A stretch of 64,000 nucleotides of DNA from Pocillopora verrucosa (taxonomy: Eukaryota; Cnidaria; Anthozoa; Scleractinia; Pocilloporidae), in contig NC_089318.1 of NCBI RefSeq assembly GCF_036669915.1, forward strand, positions 19,089,422 to 19,153,421, in the 5' to 3' direction. The notes below the pieces were generated by a model, which was not told where the DNA came from, ran no database searches, and saw nothing but the letters and a program-made list of their open reading frames with translations. Below are positions 9,687 through 20,484 of the stretch, piece by piece (positions within the stretch are counted from its first letter, which is position 1; the number at the start of each line of letters is the position of its first letter). The position numbers and the translations under genes were made by a program.

Positions 9687-11237
9687 TTATTTCAAATATT
9701 CCAAATGCTTGTCCTCGACATTCTCGCATTCTGGAAGAGTACAGCGGATTCTTTCCAGCACAAATTCTTTGCGACGCTGTGGTCCTTCCACCAAGAGTGT
9801 TGCAGGAATAAAAGCTCCTCCGCCCGCCTGTTTGTATCTGGAGAACTTCTGGGTAGAGGTTTGCCTCGATGTTACTATCGGTTCTCCGTTGATTTCCCTA
9901 TTTCGGGTTACATGAAAACCAATAAAACAAGGTTGAACCAAATAACGCGCACCGATAACAACAGGGACGAGAGAGGCGTGAGATCGCGGAATCGGGATAA
10001 ATTCATTTCTCTCCAGTATAGATCGAGGAAAGATAATATCTTCCTTCTCTTCTCCTATTTTTAAATAGGCACGTATCAATTTCAGTCCATCAAGTCTTTA
10101 CAAAAAAAGTAACATTAAAGCAAGAAAACAGTAACTTACCCTTCAATCCTGGTTATTTTGCCACATCGGAACAAACCATGCAGCGGTATGTTTAGGAAGC
10201 GCTGAACCCTGCCGATCTGCTGCCCTTTGACATCTTCTAAAGTGTATGTCTTTCTCTGCGATTTACTGAAAATCTGGACTTCTCGTAAAGCCTCTGGAAT
10301 GCGTTCCATTTCTCGTGGAAGAAGACAAGCCAGTGCATGCAGTCATACGTGTTGTCGTCTTCACTTTGAAGAACATGCGGTGTTCCACGTGGAACTTTGA
10401 TCTTGAAATGATGATACCTGGAAAATAAACGCCAATAAACACATGAGTGGGCTAAAATAAAAGCAAGTAGTCACAATCTATTTTAAGACGAATACACATG
10501 ATCGAATTCAACGCAAGAGAATCGTACAGGGTATTTTGCGCGATATCGATCGATTCGCGGGAGAATCTACACTACAAATTCGGTCCTATAGCTTTTAGTC
10601 AGAATAAATATATCCTTTACACATACTCTTTGATTTGAACACTATGTATAGAAATTTTGTATTAGTCCATCACTGCAAAATGTGAGAGCACGTGCGGTGT
10701 TTTTAAACGAGTTCGCAATTACAGTCAAGTCCCTCGTGGTTGTAGACGAAAATTTCACTTTCATCAGTTCGTGTAGTTAAAACACAACCTTTCTTTCCGG
10801 AATGCTGTCAATAGAGAAACTTCGGCAAGGCCTTCCACCAATGTGATTTCTTTATTTTCATCTTCATGCCGCTCTTATCGCACATTTCCCGGATACGATA
10901 CCTGAAGATGTGAGAGCCCAGTGAACAAATACCTCATTGTTTTATGTTTGCCCGAAGGAGAACTTACTCGCTGGTTCACCACGTTTATGTGTAATATCCG
11001 TGACTTCCTGAAATTATTTTTTAGCGTGCATCCGCGAACTCTATATAGAAATCGCTTGCACCCCAAGTGGATTGAGGATGGATGAATCTCTCTGCTGTCA
11101 AGATCGATATTGATTCGTAATTTCATCCAGAGCTCCGATTTAAAAGATTCTTTGTTTGCAGCACTGACCCTGGTCCGCGGAAGATTTGTACCACAAAGAC
11201 GACAAAGTGTCTCGAGATATTGAATGTGTTCATCCAT
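9687..11237 (-). pseudogene. Decayed multi-exon gene of unknown function
   Basis: I do not recognise this gene. Three minus-strand blocks look coding. Block 10,875-11,237 starts MDEHIQYLETLCRLCG and has CxxC, then about 35 residues later HPSSIHLGC (HxxC), a possible C2HC zinc site. A CxxC ... HP ... C pattern like this occurs near the N-terminus of some RAG1-like and transposon-derived proteins, but I would not name it on that. Block 10,140-10,417 has a good acceptor and donor (GTAAGT) and encodes a fragment through DCMHWLVF, then after a frame change PREMERIPEALREVQIF to FRCGKITRIEG. Block 9,687-10,079 is an open frame ending LEYLK. The frame change inside the middle exon suggests a pseudogene. 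It is present only in unit 1. Confidence 0.4.
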
Positions 11238-12938
11238 GCTATTGGCGTGATCTGAAATTCACAATGTAGACTTATATTATAAAGGTCCGATAACTAATTG
11301 TCCTTTTACTTAAAATTGCCCGGCCACAACGTCTGCTTAAAATTTATGGTTTACACGATACTCCGATGGATCAGAACAAAGGAATATGCTAAGTAGTTTG
11401 CACACTAACAGACTTTCAACATCCGTGCACTCAAGCAAAAACCTCGTGCACTCGATTGGAATTTTGACAAATTGGAAGCAAATTTATTCAAGTTTTTAAA
11501 AGATTTTTTTCTATGAATTAAAAAAAATGTTGCATACCTGAAAACCTCAACTGAAGAGAGGTTATTCCTCGATCGAACCCTTCGCCACAAGCACCTCCAC
11601 TCGACTTTTCATCTGAATTTTTCTGTCTCGTCATCGCTACCGCCATCAATTATTTGCTTGTTGTGTGTAATTGCTTGTCTTCCGTAATTTTGAAAGGTTT
11701 CATGGGATATGGCAAGGGAACAAAGTCGCTAGAGCTCGAATAAAGTAATGAATGAGTTTCCTCGAGGTCCCACCACGACATCCATATTAATGACGTCATC
11801 AAGTATCCAGAAATGGTTATGACCCGGACTGCAGAGTATTTGGCAGGATTTGGGCGTGCGTGGTTTATGTTTTCAATATCAGTTTTCCCTTGCAAGTCAT
11901 TTTGTATTTTGATTCAAATCACTTTTTGGATCAGAAAATGTTTTACACAATTCTAATTTCAGTGTGAACCCTTATAGTTATGACCGTTTGCATAAACCTT
12001 GGTGTACTTAAGTGATATTTTGGCGTCATTGCTACAGTAGAATCTTACCATAACCTGACATACTCAAATGAACTAAGACAGTATTTGATACCCCATCGCA
12101 GCTGGGATCCAAACTGTTAATCATTTCATTAACATCAGTTTTGTTGCATCCTGTTCGAATTTCTATAAGTTTATAATTCTTGTAAAAAAATAGTTTAGTA
12201 GATGGAAGGGGGGCCCTCCAGAAACCACGGGGCCTATACGAGGGAGGCCTCCTCACTTACCAAAGAAAATGTATTTGTGGGCGATACGCGTTCATTGGTA
12301 ACATTTCTTTTGGCAAACCATCAATCTTGATTATCAGTATGTCAGTCCATCTAGCAAAAGACCTTAAAGACGTCTTTCAAAAGAAAAGAAAGTTTCAGAA
12401 TGCCTAATGAGGTAAGGAATTCCAAATTTTTGGTCCTTGAAAAACACAAAAAAATATTTAACATTGGTTCGAAATTGATGATATCGGTAGTCAGTGCCTT
12501 ACCTGGTGTTATACGAATGTATGCAGTTATTGGTGGCAGATAGATTGAGAAATGAAGGCGGAGGTAAGCGGTTATGATAGGAAAACATAAATGATGTTAT
12601 AAACTACAACCTCATCCCTTAAGTTCCAAAAATGAATATTTCAAGCGGATGCCTTCTTCGCCGAGCTAAATTTTGTTACATAACAAGATAATTTCACTTT
12701 CGCCTTATCGATTTAGGCAACAGGAAGCCACCTTGGCTAGGCGATTACCCCACTTTGAAACGTTTACATTGCAAACTGTTATCCCGGCTGACAGGGTTAC
12801 CCTACTCAGCACCCAGGGTTACCCTACCTCACCTACTTGAGCCTCCACCTCTATGTAAATAGGCCCTAAAGCATACAGTTGTCGCTACATCTATAATTTA
12901 GTTCGTATGCTTTCTTAATGGTGCGATGCAGTTTTGGA
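11238..12938. other. Intergenic duplicated DNA, no gene seen
   Basis: The segment about 12,160-12,720 recurs at 39,660-40,200 and in part at 23,750-23,870. About 11,840-12,060 recurs at 57,610-57,640 plus 60,300-60,500, where a LINE has landed. The TTACCCTACC-rich stretch near 12,795-12,860 recurs at 60,540-60,665. Short ORFs at 11,650-11,895 and 12,032-12,256 lie in these repeats and are not supported. Confidence 0.5.
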
Positions 12939-13346
12939 ATTCTCTCATCGCAGTATGGTGCAGCAATGTAGCGATTCCTCTTTGCGTATTGATATCCGTC
13001 TTCAATTATACCTGGATCTTCTTCACTCATTGTCATCATCAAACGCAGGTACAGACAGTACTTCATCCACAGTATGATCAACATAACCAAACAATTTCTT
13101 ATGAATTCCACTGAACATGTCTCTATGCAGGAAAGCAGTGGCAAGTGCTATCTGCCCCACGGTGTAGTGGAGGCTTTATTTACTCATAGCGAACGGCCTT
13201 CATTAATTTTCTTTGTTAGGCAACTTACAGGGACATTGGTAAACTAACACTCATCCATGAATCCGATTCTTTATTGCTGGAAAATCACAGAAGTGAGACA
13301 AGCAGTGAAGAATACAATTAAAACTAAATGCTGTTTAAGAAAATAG
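12939..13346 (+). pseudogene. Class A GPCR remnant (TM5 to helix 8)
   Basis: Only the 3' half of a receptor remains. TM5 and loop 3 read AIPLCVLISVFNYTWIFF then HHQTQVQ in one frame to a stop at about 13,112. After a gap that removes most of TM6's start, a second frame gives CYLPHGVVEALF, FFVRQLTGTLV, an in-frame TAA, then [18 protein letters not shown] and a stop at 13,344-13,346. The TM6-TM7 motifs identify the family with confidence. It has a sister remnant at 60,736-61,066 in front of the unit 5 TRAF gene, so this third GPCR position is also part of the repeated unit. Confidence 0.85.
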
Positions 13347-13900
13347 TTCCTATTTAAAGCTTTCAGATGCAAAAGCAAAAGAAAGAGAAATTTATAATAG
13401 TATATTGGTAGGAGTACTACAGCTCATACGAGTTCATACATGTCTTCACTTGCAAATCCTACATAAAGTCGTATTCGATGATTGCTTCAATGTTGTAGTT
13501 TATTAACTTGTCACAGACTGAAATATAAATGAAGGTCACTGGCCTTCTTGTGCGCCTGTTCCAGTGGATACTTATGTCAGAACACAAAAATGTGTCTTAT
13601 GACTTAAAGTTCAGGTTATTATATTATGATGCAGCTGGAAATATTCGCTACAAACTCAAGTACATGCGTAATTGACTTATTTATTCATAATGTTTGTGGC
13701 TACTTTTCTGCCTGTGAAGCAAGTATAATTTAAAGACTGTTACTGATGTATTTAGGAATTGCACTGGAACCTGACTTTAGAAAAATTAACTCCACTCAAT
13801 AGCTATTTATGACAGTTCTCCATCTTCTCTTCCATCCCCCGCCTCTGTTGTTATACACTTATTTGTTAATGCGTGTTTTGCCTTACAACATTTTCTATGT
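13347..13900. other. Intergenic, no gene seen
   Basis: Non-coding DNA, similar to 40,590-41,000 upstream of the unit 4 TRAF gene. Confidence 0.5.
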
Positions 13901-13914
13901 GTTAAGACTTTTCC

Positions 13915-14034
13915 CAGTTCTTGAATCAGAGGGCTTAGTTTGAGTCTTAGAGAGTCTGAGAATTAGGCTTGTTTCACTTGTCGTCACGCAAGACGGATTA
14001 TCTCTTCCGGTTTCGGTCTGAAATCGAACTCACT
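13915..14034 (+). promoter_or_regulatory. Conserved 5' region of the TRAF/CAP-Gly gene
   Basis: A block beginning with AATCAGAGGGCTTAGTTTGA and AGAGAGTCTG, followed by CTCTTCCGG just before the ATG, is conserved in front of all four RING exons here (also at 23,960, 41,285 and 61,380). There is no TATA box. The CTTCCGG is an ETS-type site, lost (CTTCCAG) in the dead copy at 24,075. The copies at 41,403 and 61,501 also have an NRF1-like ATGCGCACA. The regulatory role is inferred. Confidence 0.45.
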
Positions 14035-16929
14035 ATGGCGGCTGGCAAGAATATTCCAGAGCTTGGCGGCTATGATTTTGAGTTTACAAGTGTAGTTCCA
14101 AATGATTTGGAATGCCCTGTGTGTCAGTTAACATTGAAAGATCCCATAAACATTGGAGGATGTGGCCACAGACTTTGTAACATCTGCTTGGAGAGCTTGT
14201 TGAGGTAAAGGCGTATCATTGTTTGTGAAACAATCAAGCTTACCTGAAAGTTGAATGACGATATTGACCGGTCGATTCACTTTCTAAGAGGTGCCTTAGC
14301 TATATAGAAGTAACTACTAGATAGCCTCATCCGGCAAAAAAACAATTCAAACAAGTTCGAGGTCACTGTGAGTACCTATGAATGTGACGGAAATCTATCA
14401 AATATTTTATCAAAGAATGGCTGGCTGCCTTTTAGATGTCTTCGATTGCTTCAGCACAAGCGCATTTAACAGAGTCATTGAATGATGTGATCGTTCTCGT
14501 TTACTTTGTTAAACATGAATCGACTTAAACTAATCATAATTTGTCTTTTAAATGCAAATGTTAGTTACATGCAGCAAGTCCACCATTATGGTTCCTCACG
14601 CAACAGAATATGGCCCAGCGATGAAAAACGCCGAGACTTGAAAGTAAATAATTATAATACACATGATGAACGATTGTTAATATTTTGTTTGTTTTTTTAT
14701 TTTTTCGTTTGTCTGCTGTTGCAAATTTCCTTCTTTCAGGAGCCATTCTCCAAAATGTCCAGTTGACAGACAGCCTCTTTCTCGCGACAAGGTAATGGTA
14801 ACGCATAACTTCATAGTTGTGGGTCACGCAAACTAAGATTCCACGTTCTGCTCTCAGTGAACAGATCCGTAGGCATTTTAACGCACAACCCGAAACGCAG
14901 TTTCCTTAAAATAGGTGGCCCTTATTGCAAAATGAGGTCAAAACAAAACATGTCAGGCATAACGGTAGAAAACATCGTTGCGTTGTTTCGTTTGTCACAA
15001 ACGCAGAATTTTGTTTTAATTGACATAGGATCCTCACTTTTCGACGTTCATGTTCATATACATGTTTGTATCTTTAAAAAATAAGCGGAATTCTTCGAGG
15101 GCAAACCCACCGAAAATTAAAGTTTATTTTGAAGCAATAGTCTGCATTTTCTGTTGGTTTACCATCTTAACAACTTACTTGGGATGTTGAAAGAACATGA
15201 GGAAAGTTTGTAAATCACGAGCTGGTAGAGGCAAGTGATTGACAAACGTTTCTTGGGTTCTTCCAACATCCTGGGTGGGTTATTACGCCGGTAAGTCGAT
15301 AGAAAGTGCGTTCCATCGCTTAATTATTTTCTTCTCACCATTGTCTGTGATTGATCACGGTTCACTGCGAGAAATGCTGGAAAAGGAGAATTGTCTTCAT
15401 GACAAGTAGAGTACAAAACATATGCCAGAGGTTTGAATAGGAAAAAAGCTCTAGCCGTGGAAATTTAGCCTGAGAATTTTGCGTAAAGGCTTGAGAGTTC
15501 TGCGATCACCGGTGACTTGTGAAACCGACCTTTTATTTTAATACTGTCAGCCATTTAAATACTGCCCGTCCTTTTTATGCTGCTAGCAAAAACTGACCGC
15601 ATTTCTTTCGTTTTCTTTTTTCTCGCTCAAGATCTCATTCTCTTTCTATCTTGATTCAAGTCCTCCATGCCGTTATTAAAGAGTGTAAAGATCGTAATTG
15701 AATATAATTATCTTGAAATCCGTGTAACCTGATACCTGATTAGAATCTACTGACCATGAATATGACTAATGTCTGTGTCTGGGTTGTCAGATACTTCCAG
15801 ATATCGCTTGTCATCGCAAAATTGAGTGAGCAATGAATATTGTCGAGGAACATTTATCGTGAAAAACAAGCAGGTTTGTCAAAAAAAATCAATTCTATGT
15901 AAAGCTTTCAGAGGGGCAACATCAAAACAGGGAAAAGTGGTGACGACTTTCAATCCTTATAAAGTCGAGATTTTGTTGAGCTTTAGGTATCTTCTCTTGT
16001 TTGATACAAAATTGTTACACGGGTTGTGAAATGTTACAAAGGTTGGGCTAAAACGTTGGGTTCTAAAACTTTGATTCCCTAGTGATAAAAATGTGAGTAT
16101 TTGACTTCATAAATATTGTTAGTACAAAAGCATGTCTTTATTGGTCAACTTTAATAAGACGGAACGAATTTTGGAAGTACTTTAGCTGTAAAATCTTTTC
16201 AATTTTCTTCAGCAACATCATAACGTCTGCCAAAAGTTTCCGGTTCAATGTACCAACAATTGTGGTCTGAGAAATATTCCGCGAGAAAAGGTGACATTTA
16301 ATATTCTCAGTGATTCTCAGTAATTTTAACGAGAGTTTAATTGAAAGTTCATGAAACACCACAGACTTAGTTCTGTTTTACGTGAGTAATTGGAGGCGTT
16401 CCGTGCAGAACGTGCATTACTGTTTTGAACTTTTTCCTGGCTTCAGTCAGGGGATATTAAGGTCGTTATTTTATTCCATGAGTGAGGCTGCCAGTATTTA
16501 ATCAAGGTAGCTCCATGATGGGGAAATAGTTCATAACACGGTAACGATCCTTTAAAGAAGTTTGCTCCATTAAACCTCCCAGCGGCAATGCCTTAGGCTA
16601 ATAGGGAACATTTAAATTTTTTTTTTAATTCAGTTTCCTGATTCATAAATAACGAACTCTAAGGAGTAATTTTAAGACGTCCAGTGATTTGTGTTCGTTA
16701 TGCATGAGGGAGGATTTCTCCGGCTGCTCACTTAAGACTAAATCTTTTTCATCTTTTTGTTGTAGCTCTTGGCTCATATTCGCGATGACTGTCCTTTAAC
16801 TGAAACTGATTTTAAATACACCGGACTTAGGATGCCAGAGTGCGGTATGAAAGAGATTTCAGTTTATATTAAACTGCAGGTTTGGCGGGGAGGTCGTATG
16901 TATATTATGTCATATATATAGATATATAT

Positions 16930-17336
16930 AAATATTATGAAAGGAAAAAAGGGGACGTAACTACATTTCCCGACAAGCCTGTTTCGTGAATCGCTTCACT
17001 CTTCAGGGGTTTAATGAAAGAATATTCATGTGACTATCGTTTATATACTAGGAAAATTTGCATAATACGCGGTAAACTTAAAAACTTTAAAGTTCAGCTG
17101 TTGCGTAGCAACGCTTTGTTTCTGTGTCGGCATGAAGATACGAGTTCGTTACGCTTATTCAGTGATGAGAGGTCGGGTCGGTAAATTATCAGGAATTTTT
17201 CTTTTAGACAGAGGTTGCATCTTTTACTGGAGCTGTTGTAGGGAGAGTTAGATGATAAGACGCGCCATGAGATAGAATAGTCAATGTTGTCGTTCTTGAG
17301 TGTCCAGATGTGTTTGCTAAGTTCGGTAGAGTTTTT
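16930..17336 (-). mobile_element. Penelope-like element, 3' fragment
   Basis: On the minus strand 17,336 to 17,093 reads as an open C-terminal peptide with LSKHIWTLK, YSISWRVLS, CNLCLKEKFLI, RPDLSSLNKRNELVSSC and a stop. This matches the C-terminal part of the GIY-YIG endonuclease region of Penelope-like retroelements as I know it. It is followed by a 3' tail with a hammerhead ribozyme (16,964-17,016). The reverse transcriptase is absent, so it is a 5'-truncated or decayed copy, sitting in intron 5 of the dead TRAF copy. The T-rich and AT-repeat DNA at 17,340-17,465 borders it. A database search with the peptide would settle the assignment. Confidence 0.65.
16964..17016 (-). ncRNA. Hammerhead ribozyme, type I (Penelope-associated)
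   Basis: Read on the minus strand. Stem I 5' side is CATTAAACCC, then the core CTGAAGA, then stem II GTGAA-GCGA-TTCAC with five perfect pairs, then core GAAA. A two-pair stem III follows (CA-GGCT-TG, plus the core A-U pair), then the cleavage-site UC, then stem I 3' side GGGAAATG, pairing CCC/GGG and CATT/AATG. All core residues of the CUGANGA...GAAA...NUH consensus are present. Hammerheads with very short stem III are known in Penelope-like elements. Confidence 0.75.
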
Positions 17337-17340
17337 GTGA

Positions 17341-17388
17341 GTTTTTTTTTTTTGTAGAGTTTTTTTTTTTTTTTTTCTAGAGTTTTTA

Positions 17389-17452
<64 letters not shown>

Positions 17453-17464
17453 ATATATATATTT
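17341..17464. repeat. Poly-T tracts and (AT)n microsatellite
   Basis: Three T-rich runs (17,341-17,378) followed by an (AT)n array with a few G interruptions (about 17,390-17,462). Confidence 0.9.
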
Positions 17465-18704
17465 AATTTTGCAGGGTTTAAAAAATTCTTGCTAACCAGT
17501 ACGGTAGTTGAATTAGACTGTGTATTGCTGGAAGGAACAATTAGATTTAAAAAATTGACAAAAATTGAATGTTAGGATTGTTTAAAAAAGTTTAATAACC
17601 ACATCGTCTTTTTCTCAATTTCCAAGGACAAGAGAAAAAGCCCACTTAGAATCCCACATGGAAAGCCACTTGAACTTAGCTCTTTGCAGCCTTGCGACCA
17701 CTCAGAATCAGGTTAAACTGAGATCAGTTAAAGCAGATTGAGCAATTGACATCCACATTCAAGGATCAGTTACAGCAGTTGAATGATCAGTCACAGCAGA
17801 TAGAAAGATTGGTGGCCAAGAATACAGAACAGTCACAGCAGATAGCCAGATTGATGGCCAAAGATATGAATTATTCTCAAAAAAATGAGCGATTAATGTC
17901 CTCTCTGAATGACCAGTCACAACAGATAGCCAGTTTAACATCCACTGTGCAGGGTCTGGTGCAGCAGGTAGAACGCCTGACAGGCCAGGATCGATATCAA
18001 GCTGTGCTGATGGACAAAACGACCGACCAAACCAAGGACCAGACAAACGTGAAAGGGACAACCAATGCCAATGTTAAAGAGGGTATGTTTCTATAGAAAT
18101 TGAGGTGCTGCTTCAATGGGGGGTATAATAGAATAACTTGGTTTTATCAACTGAGTTGATGATGTAAATTGTTCACCATAAAGAATTTCTAAAGCTGACG
18201 TTTCGACCGGCAGCCCTTCGTTAGAGCGAACATAGAAATTTTGGGTTTGCGTGTTTTATATGCAGAAAAATAGTAGTCTTACCAATAATCACACTCTTAC
18301 TCGTATCTGACACATCATTTCCCGCAAGTTATTATTGAATAGGAATCTCTTTTTTTTAAGGGAGGGAGGGGGGGGGGCGGAGGGGACGGGGGTACTGGTG
18401 TATTGATAAGCCTATGTTACGCAGAGCTAGGTTCTTTTCTGTTCTAAAAACATCAATGAAGTCTGATTGATGATCGTAATGTATTTAGTATGATGGTCGT
18501 CTTAATTATCTACTGTTTTTTTATTTATTACAGGTGGTGCTATGAAACAGGGCTTCAAGCCTAAATTAATCAATGATATTGAAGTAGGTATGAAGGTCTT
18601 GTTTAGTCTTTTTGGGAAACGTCGAGGAACAGTCAAGTACGTTGGACCTGTTGCTGGCCATGGATCTAAAGATTGGCTCGGCGTAGAGTTAGATCCAGAT
18701 CAAG

Positions 18705-19510
18705 GATGGCTGAATTTTTTTTTTTATGTAGAGCGATCGTTACCGGACTTTTTACCGGCTGCAACATCCACATAGACGTCAAGAGATAGCACGGAGATAG
18801 CAATAACTGGAAGCGAAACTATTCTCCTGTACTGATTCGCTTGTAGTAGTTGCTTAAAAATTTATAAATAAAACGACAATACAAACAGGTTTTCCTTGTA
18901 TCCCTACTCATTAAGAAAGCAAGGGAAGAGGCTGTGCTTATTCAAGATAGGCGCCTGTTTGATATTATGGCATCGGGGGCTAGGTTCATATTATTAGAGC
19001 AAGGGCGCTTATCGGTAACTTAACGGACTCTTCATTGAAAGAGATGTAAGCAGTTTCTGGCACAGACAACTCATTCACGACAATAAAAAGCGAAGAACGC
19101 AAATACCGAGGACTAACTAACAGCAACTTTCAAAAATCACATAACATCACAGCAGCTGACCAATCAGTTTCCACGAGCCAGAAATGTATATTTGAGGCAG
19201 ACAACTCTTCCCTGGACTCTGCTGATGAGTTCCGCTATAAGTGGAGTGGTCAGTCCTGCCAGGTCTACCCTCCTTCAGAGAATAGGATTCATTTTTTATT
19301 GCATGCTAGAAAATCAGTAATAGCGTAGTTTCATAAAAAAGACAAAACAAAAGAAAACAAAATCGAAAAGATATGTAGACTTGAAACTAGAAGAACTGGT
19401 GCAAAAAAGGATTAATAAAGGAAAACGGCGAAGCTTTGTCTCAAGACAAGCTCTGGTATCTAGTAATAAATAAGCGAGTAAATTATGGTCCTGAAAGACC
19501 TGTTATCCTG
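18705..19510. other. Intergenic; inverted counterpart of 37,170-37,660
   Basis: No gene. The block around 18,880-19,400 is similar, in opposite orientation, to 37,170-37,660 (for example GCATGCTAGAAAATCAGTAA here and its complement near 37,322). This reflects inversion and duplication between units 2 and 3. Confidence 0.5.
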
Positions 19511-19516
19511 AAAAAT

Positions 19517-19626
19517 GGATCGAAAGATACTGAAAGATATCAGAAAATGGATCGAAAGATACTGAAAGATATCAAAAGATATATCGAAAGATTCTGAAAG
19601 ATATAAAAAAATTGATCGAAAGTTAC
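19517..19626 (+). repeat. 32-33 bp minisatellite, short array
   Basis: About three and a half copies of the GATCGAAAGATACTGAAAG unit, at the same position relative to the downstream GPCR as the longer array at 1491-1792. Confidence 0.85.
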
Positions 19627-19895
19627 TGAATCAATAGCATAGATATTGTTTTGGTTTCCACTACTAGGGAGGGTAATACTGTTTGTGATTCTGTCAATTT
19701 GATAATATTATGAATTCAATGAAATGTCCTAGGACGCTAAAATTACGCCTGATTTCGACAAATAAGCTGGTGTTTGATTAATACAAAAACAACTTCCAAT
19801 ATATTTACAGTTGATGGTTCACTCCTTCCTCAAGAAAGACGTCACAATTAAATATTCTATAAATGATTAAATCAGTTGCATTTAAATTGTACGAA

Positions 19896-19940
19896 GACCA
19901 ATAAGCAGGTAGCTCGCAGTGATATATAACTCCAAATTGG
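19896..19940 (+). promoter_or_regulatory. Conserved GPCR promoter (TATA and CCAAT)
   Basis: GACCAAT at 19,896-19,902 and TATATAA at 19,923-19,929, preserved in front of a receptor whose 5' half has been deleted. Confidence 0.55.
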
Positions 19941-19981
19941 GTATACAAAAAACTCATTAGGTCATTTCTTTAGCTTAAAAC

Positions 19982-20484
19982 ATGACCATTTAAAGGCGTG
20001 CGCGTATGTCATCATGTTTTGGATTGTTTCCATTATCTTTTCAACGATGTATGCGCAGAATTTCCGAATACCAATATGGTATAGCCATATAGTTATACCA
20101 GTAAGCTTCTTCACCTCAGTTTCGTCTTATACAAAGATTTTTTGGGAACTCCATCGCCAGGAAATCCAGGTACGCGGCAACATCATTCAGCGAGTGCAAT
20201 CAAGGAACTCGAGTTCCGCTCCACTGAACATATCTCAATATAGAATAGGAGTGTCCAGTGTAAATTGGTTGCAGGTGGCAGTTGCTGTTTGTTATCTTCC
20301 ACATGGTATAATCAGAGCTTTGTGGACCAATAGTGGACAGTCGTCGGCTATTATTGTGCTCAGACAATTTACAATAACTCTAGTTTACTTTAATTCGTCA
20401 CTAAACCCGTTGCTTTACTGCTGGAAGATTAGTGAGGTGAGGCGATCGGTGAAGGAACTACTCAGACAAACACTTTGCTGCTAA
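19982..20484 (+). pseudogene. Class A GPCR pseudogene with 448-bp internal deletion
   Basis: The initiator ATGACCATTT of the receptor is joined directly to AAGGCGTGCGC at about 19,992. That sequence lies some 448 bp further on in the intact paralog (2143-3093). TM1 to TM3 are gone, and the join creates a stop (ATT TAA). The remainder is open from TM4 to the end: MFWIVSIIFS, extracellular loop 2, TM5, CYLPHG, NPLLY and the CC terminus. Promoter and downstream flank are retained. A protein starting at the internal Met (20,014) would lack half the helices and is not expected to fold as a receptor. Confidence 0.9.

Larger units (their letters stand above)
14035..18704 (+). pseudogene. RING/TRAF-zinc-finger/CAP-Gly gene, dead copy A
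   Basis: Exon 1 (14,035-14,204, RING with CPVC, CGH, CNIC) and exon 2 (14,740-14,791, KCPVDRQPLS) are intact with good splice sites. After that the copy is broken many times. Exon 3 is fused by a deletion to the last part of exon 4 (15,791-15,873) with a stop at the joint. Exon 5 (16,766-16,844) has a one-base insertion and a zinc Cys changed to Phe. The exon 6 acceptor CAG is CAA near 17,620. Exon 6 carries a 4-bp insertion near 17,707 and then the heptad-repeat region to 18,082. The CAP-Gly exon (18,534-18,704) has lost its donor (GGT to GGA), and the last two exons are missing. Compare the open copy at 41,403-56,296. Confidence 0.85.

Noticed and set aside
9705..10064. 119-codon plus-strand ORF
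   Set aside because: Antisense overlap with the minus-strand unknown block. Composition is low in protein-like features and there is no splice context.
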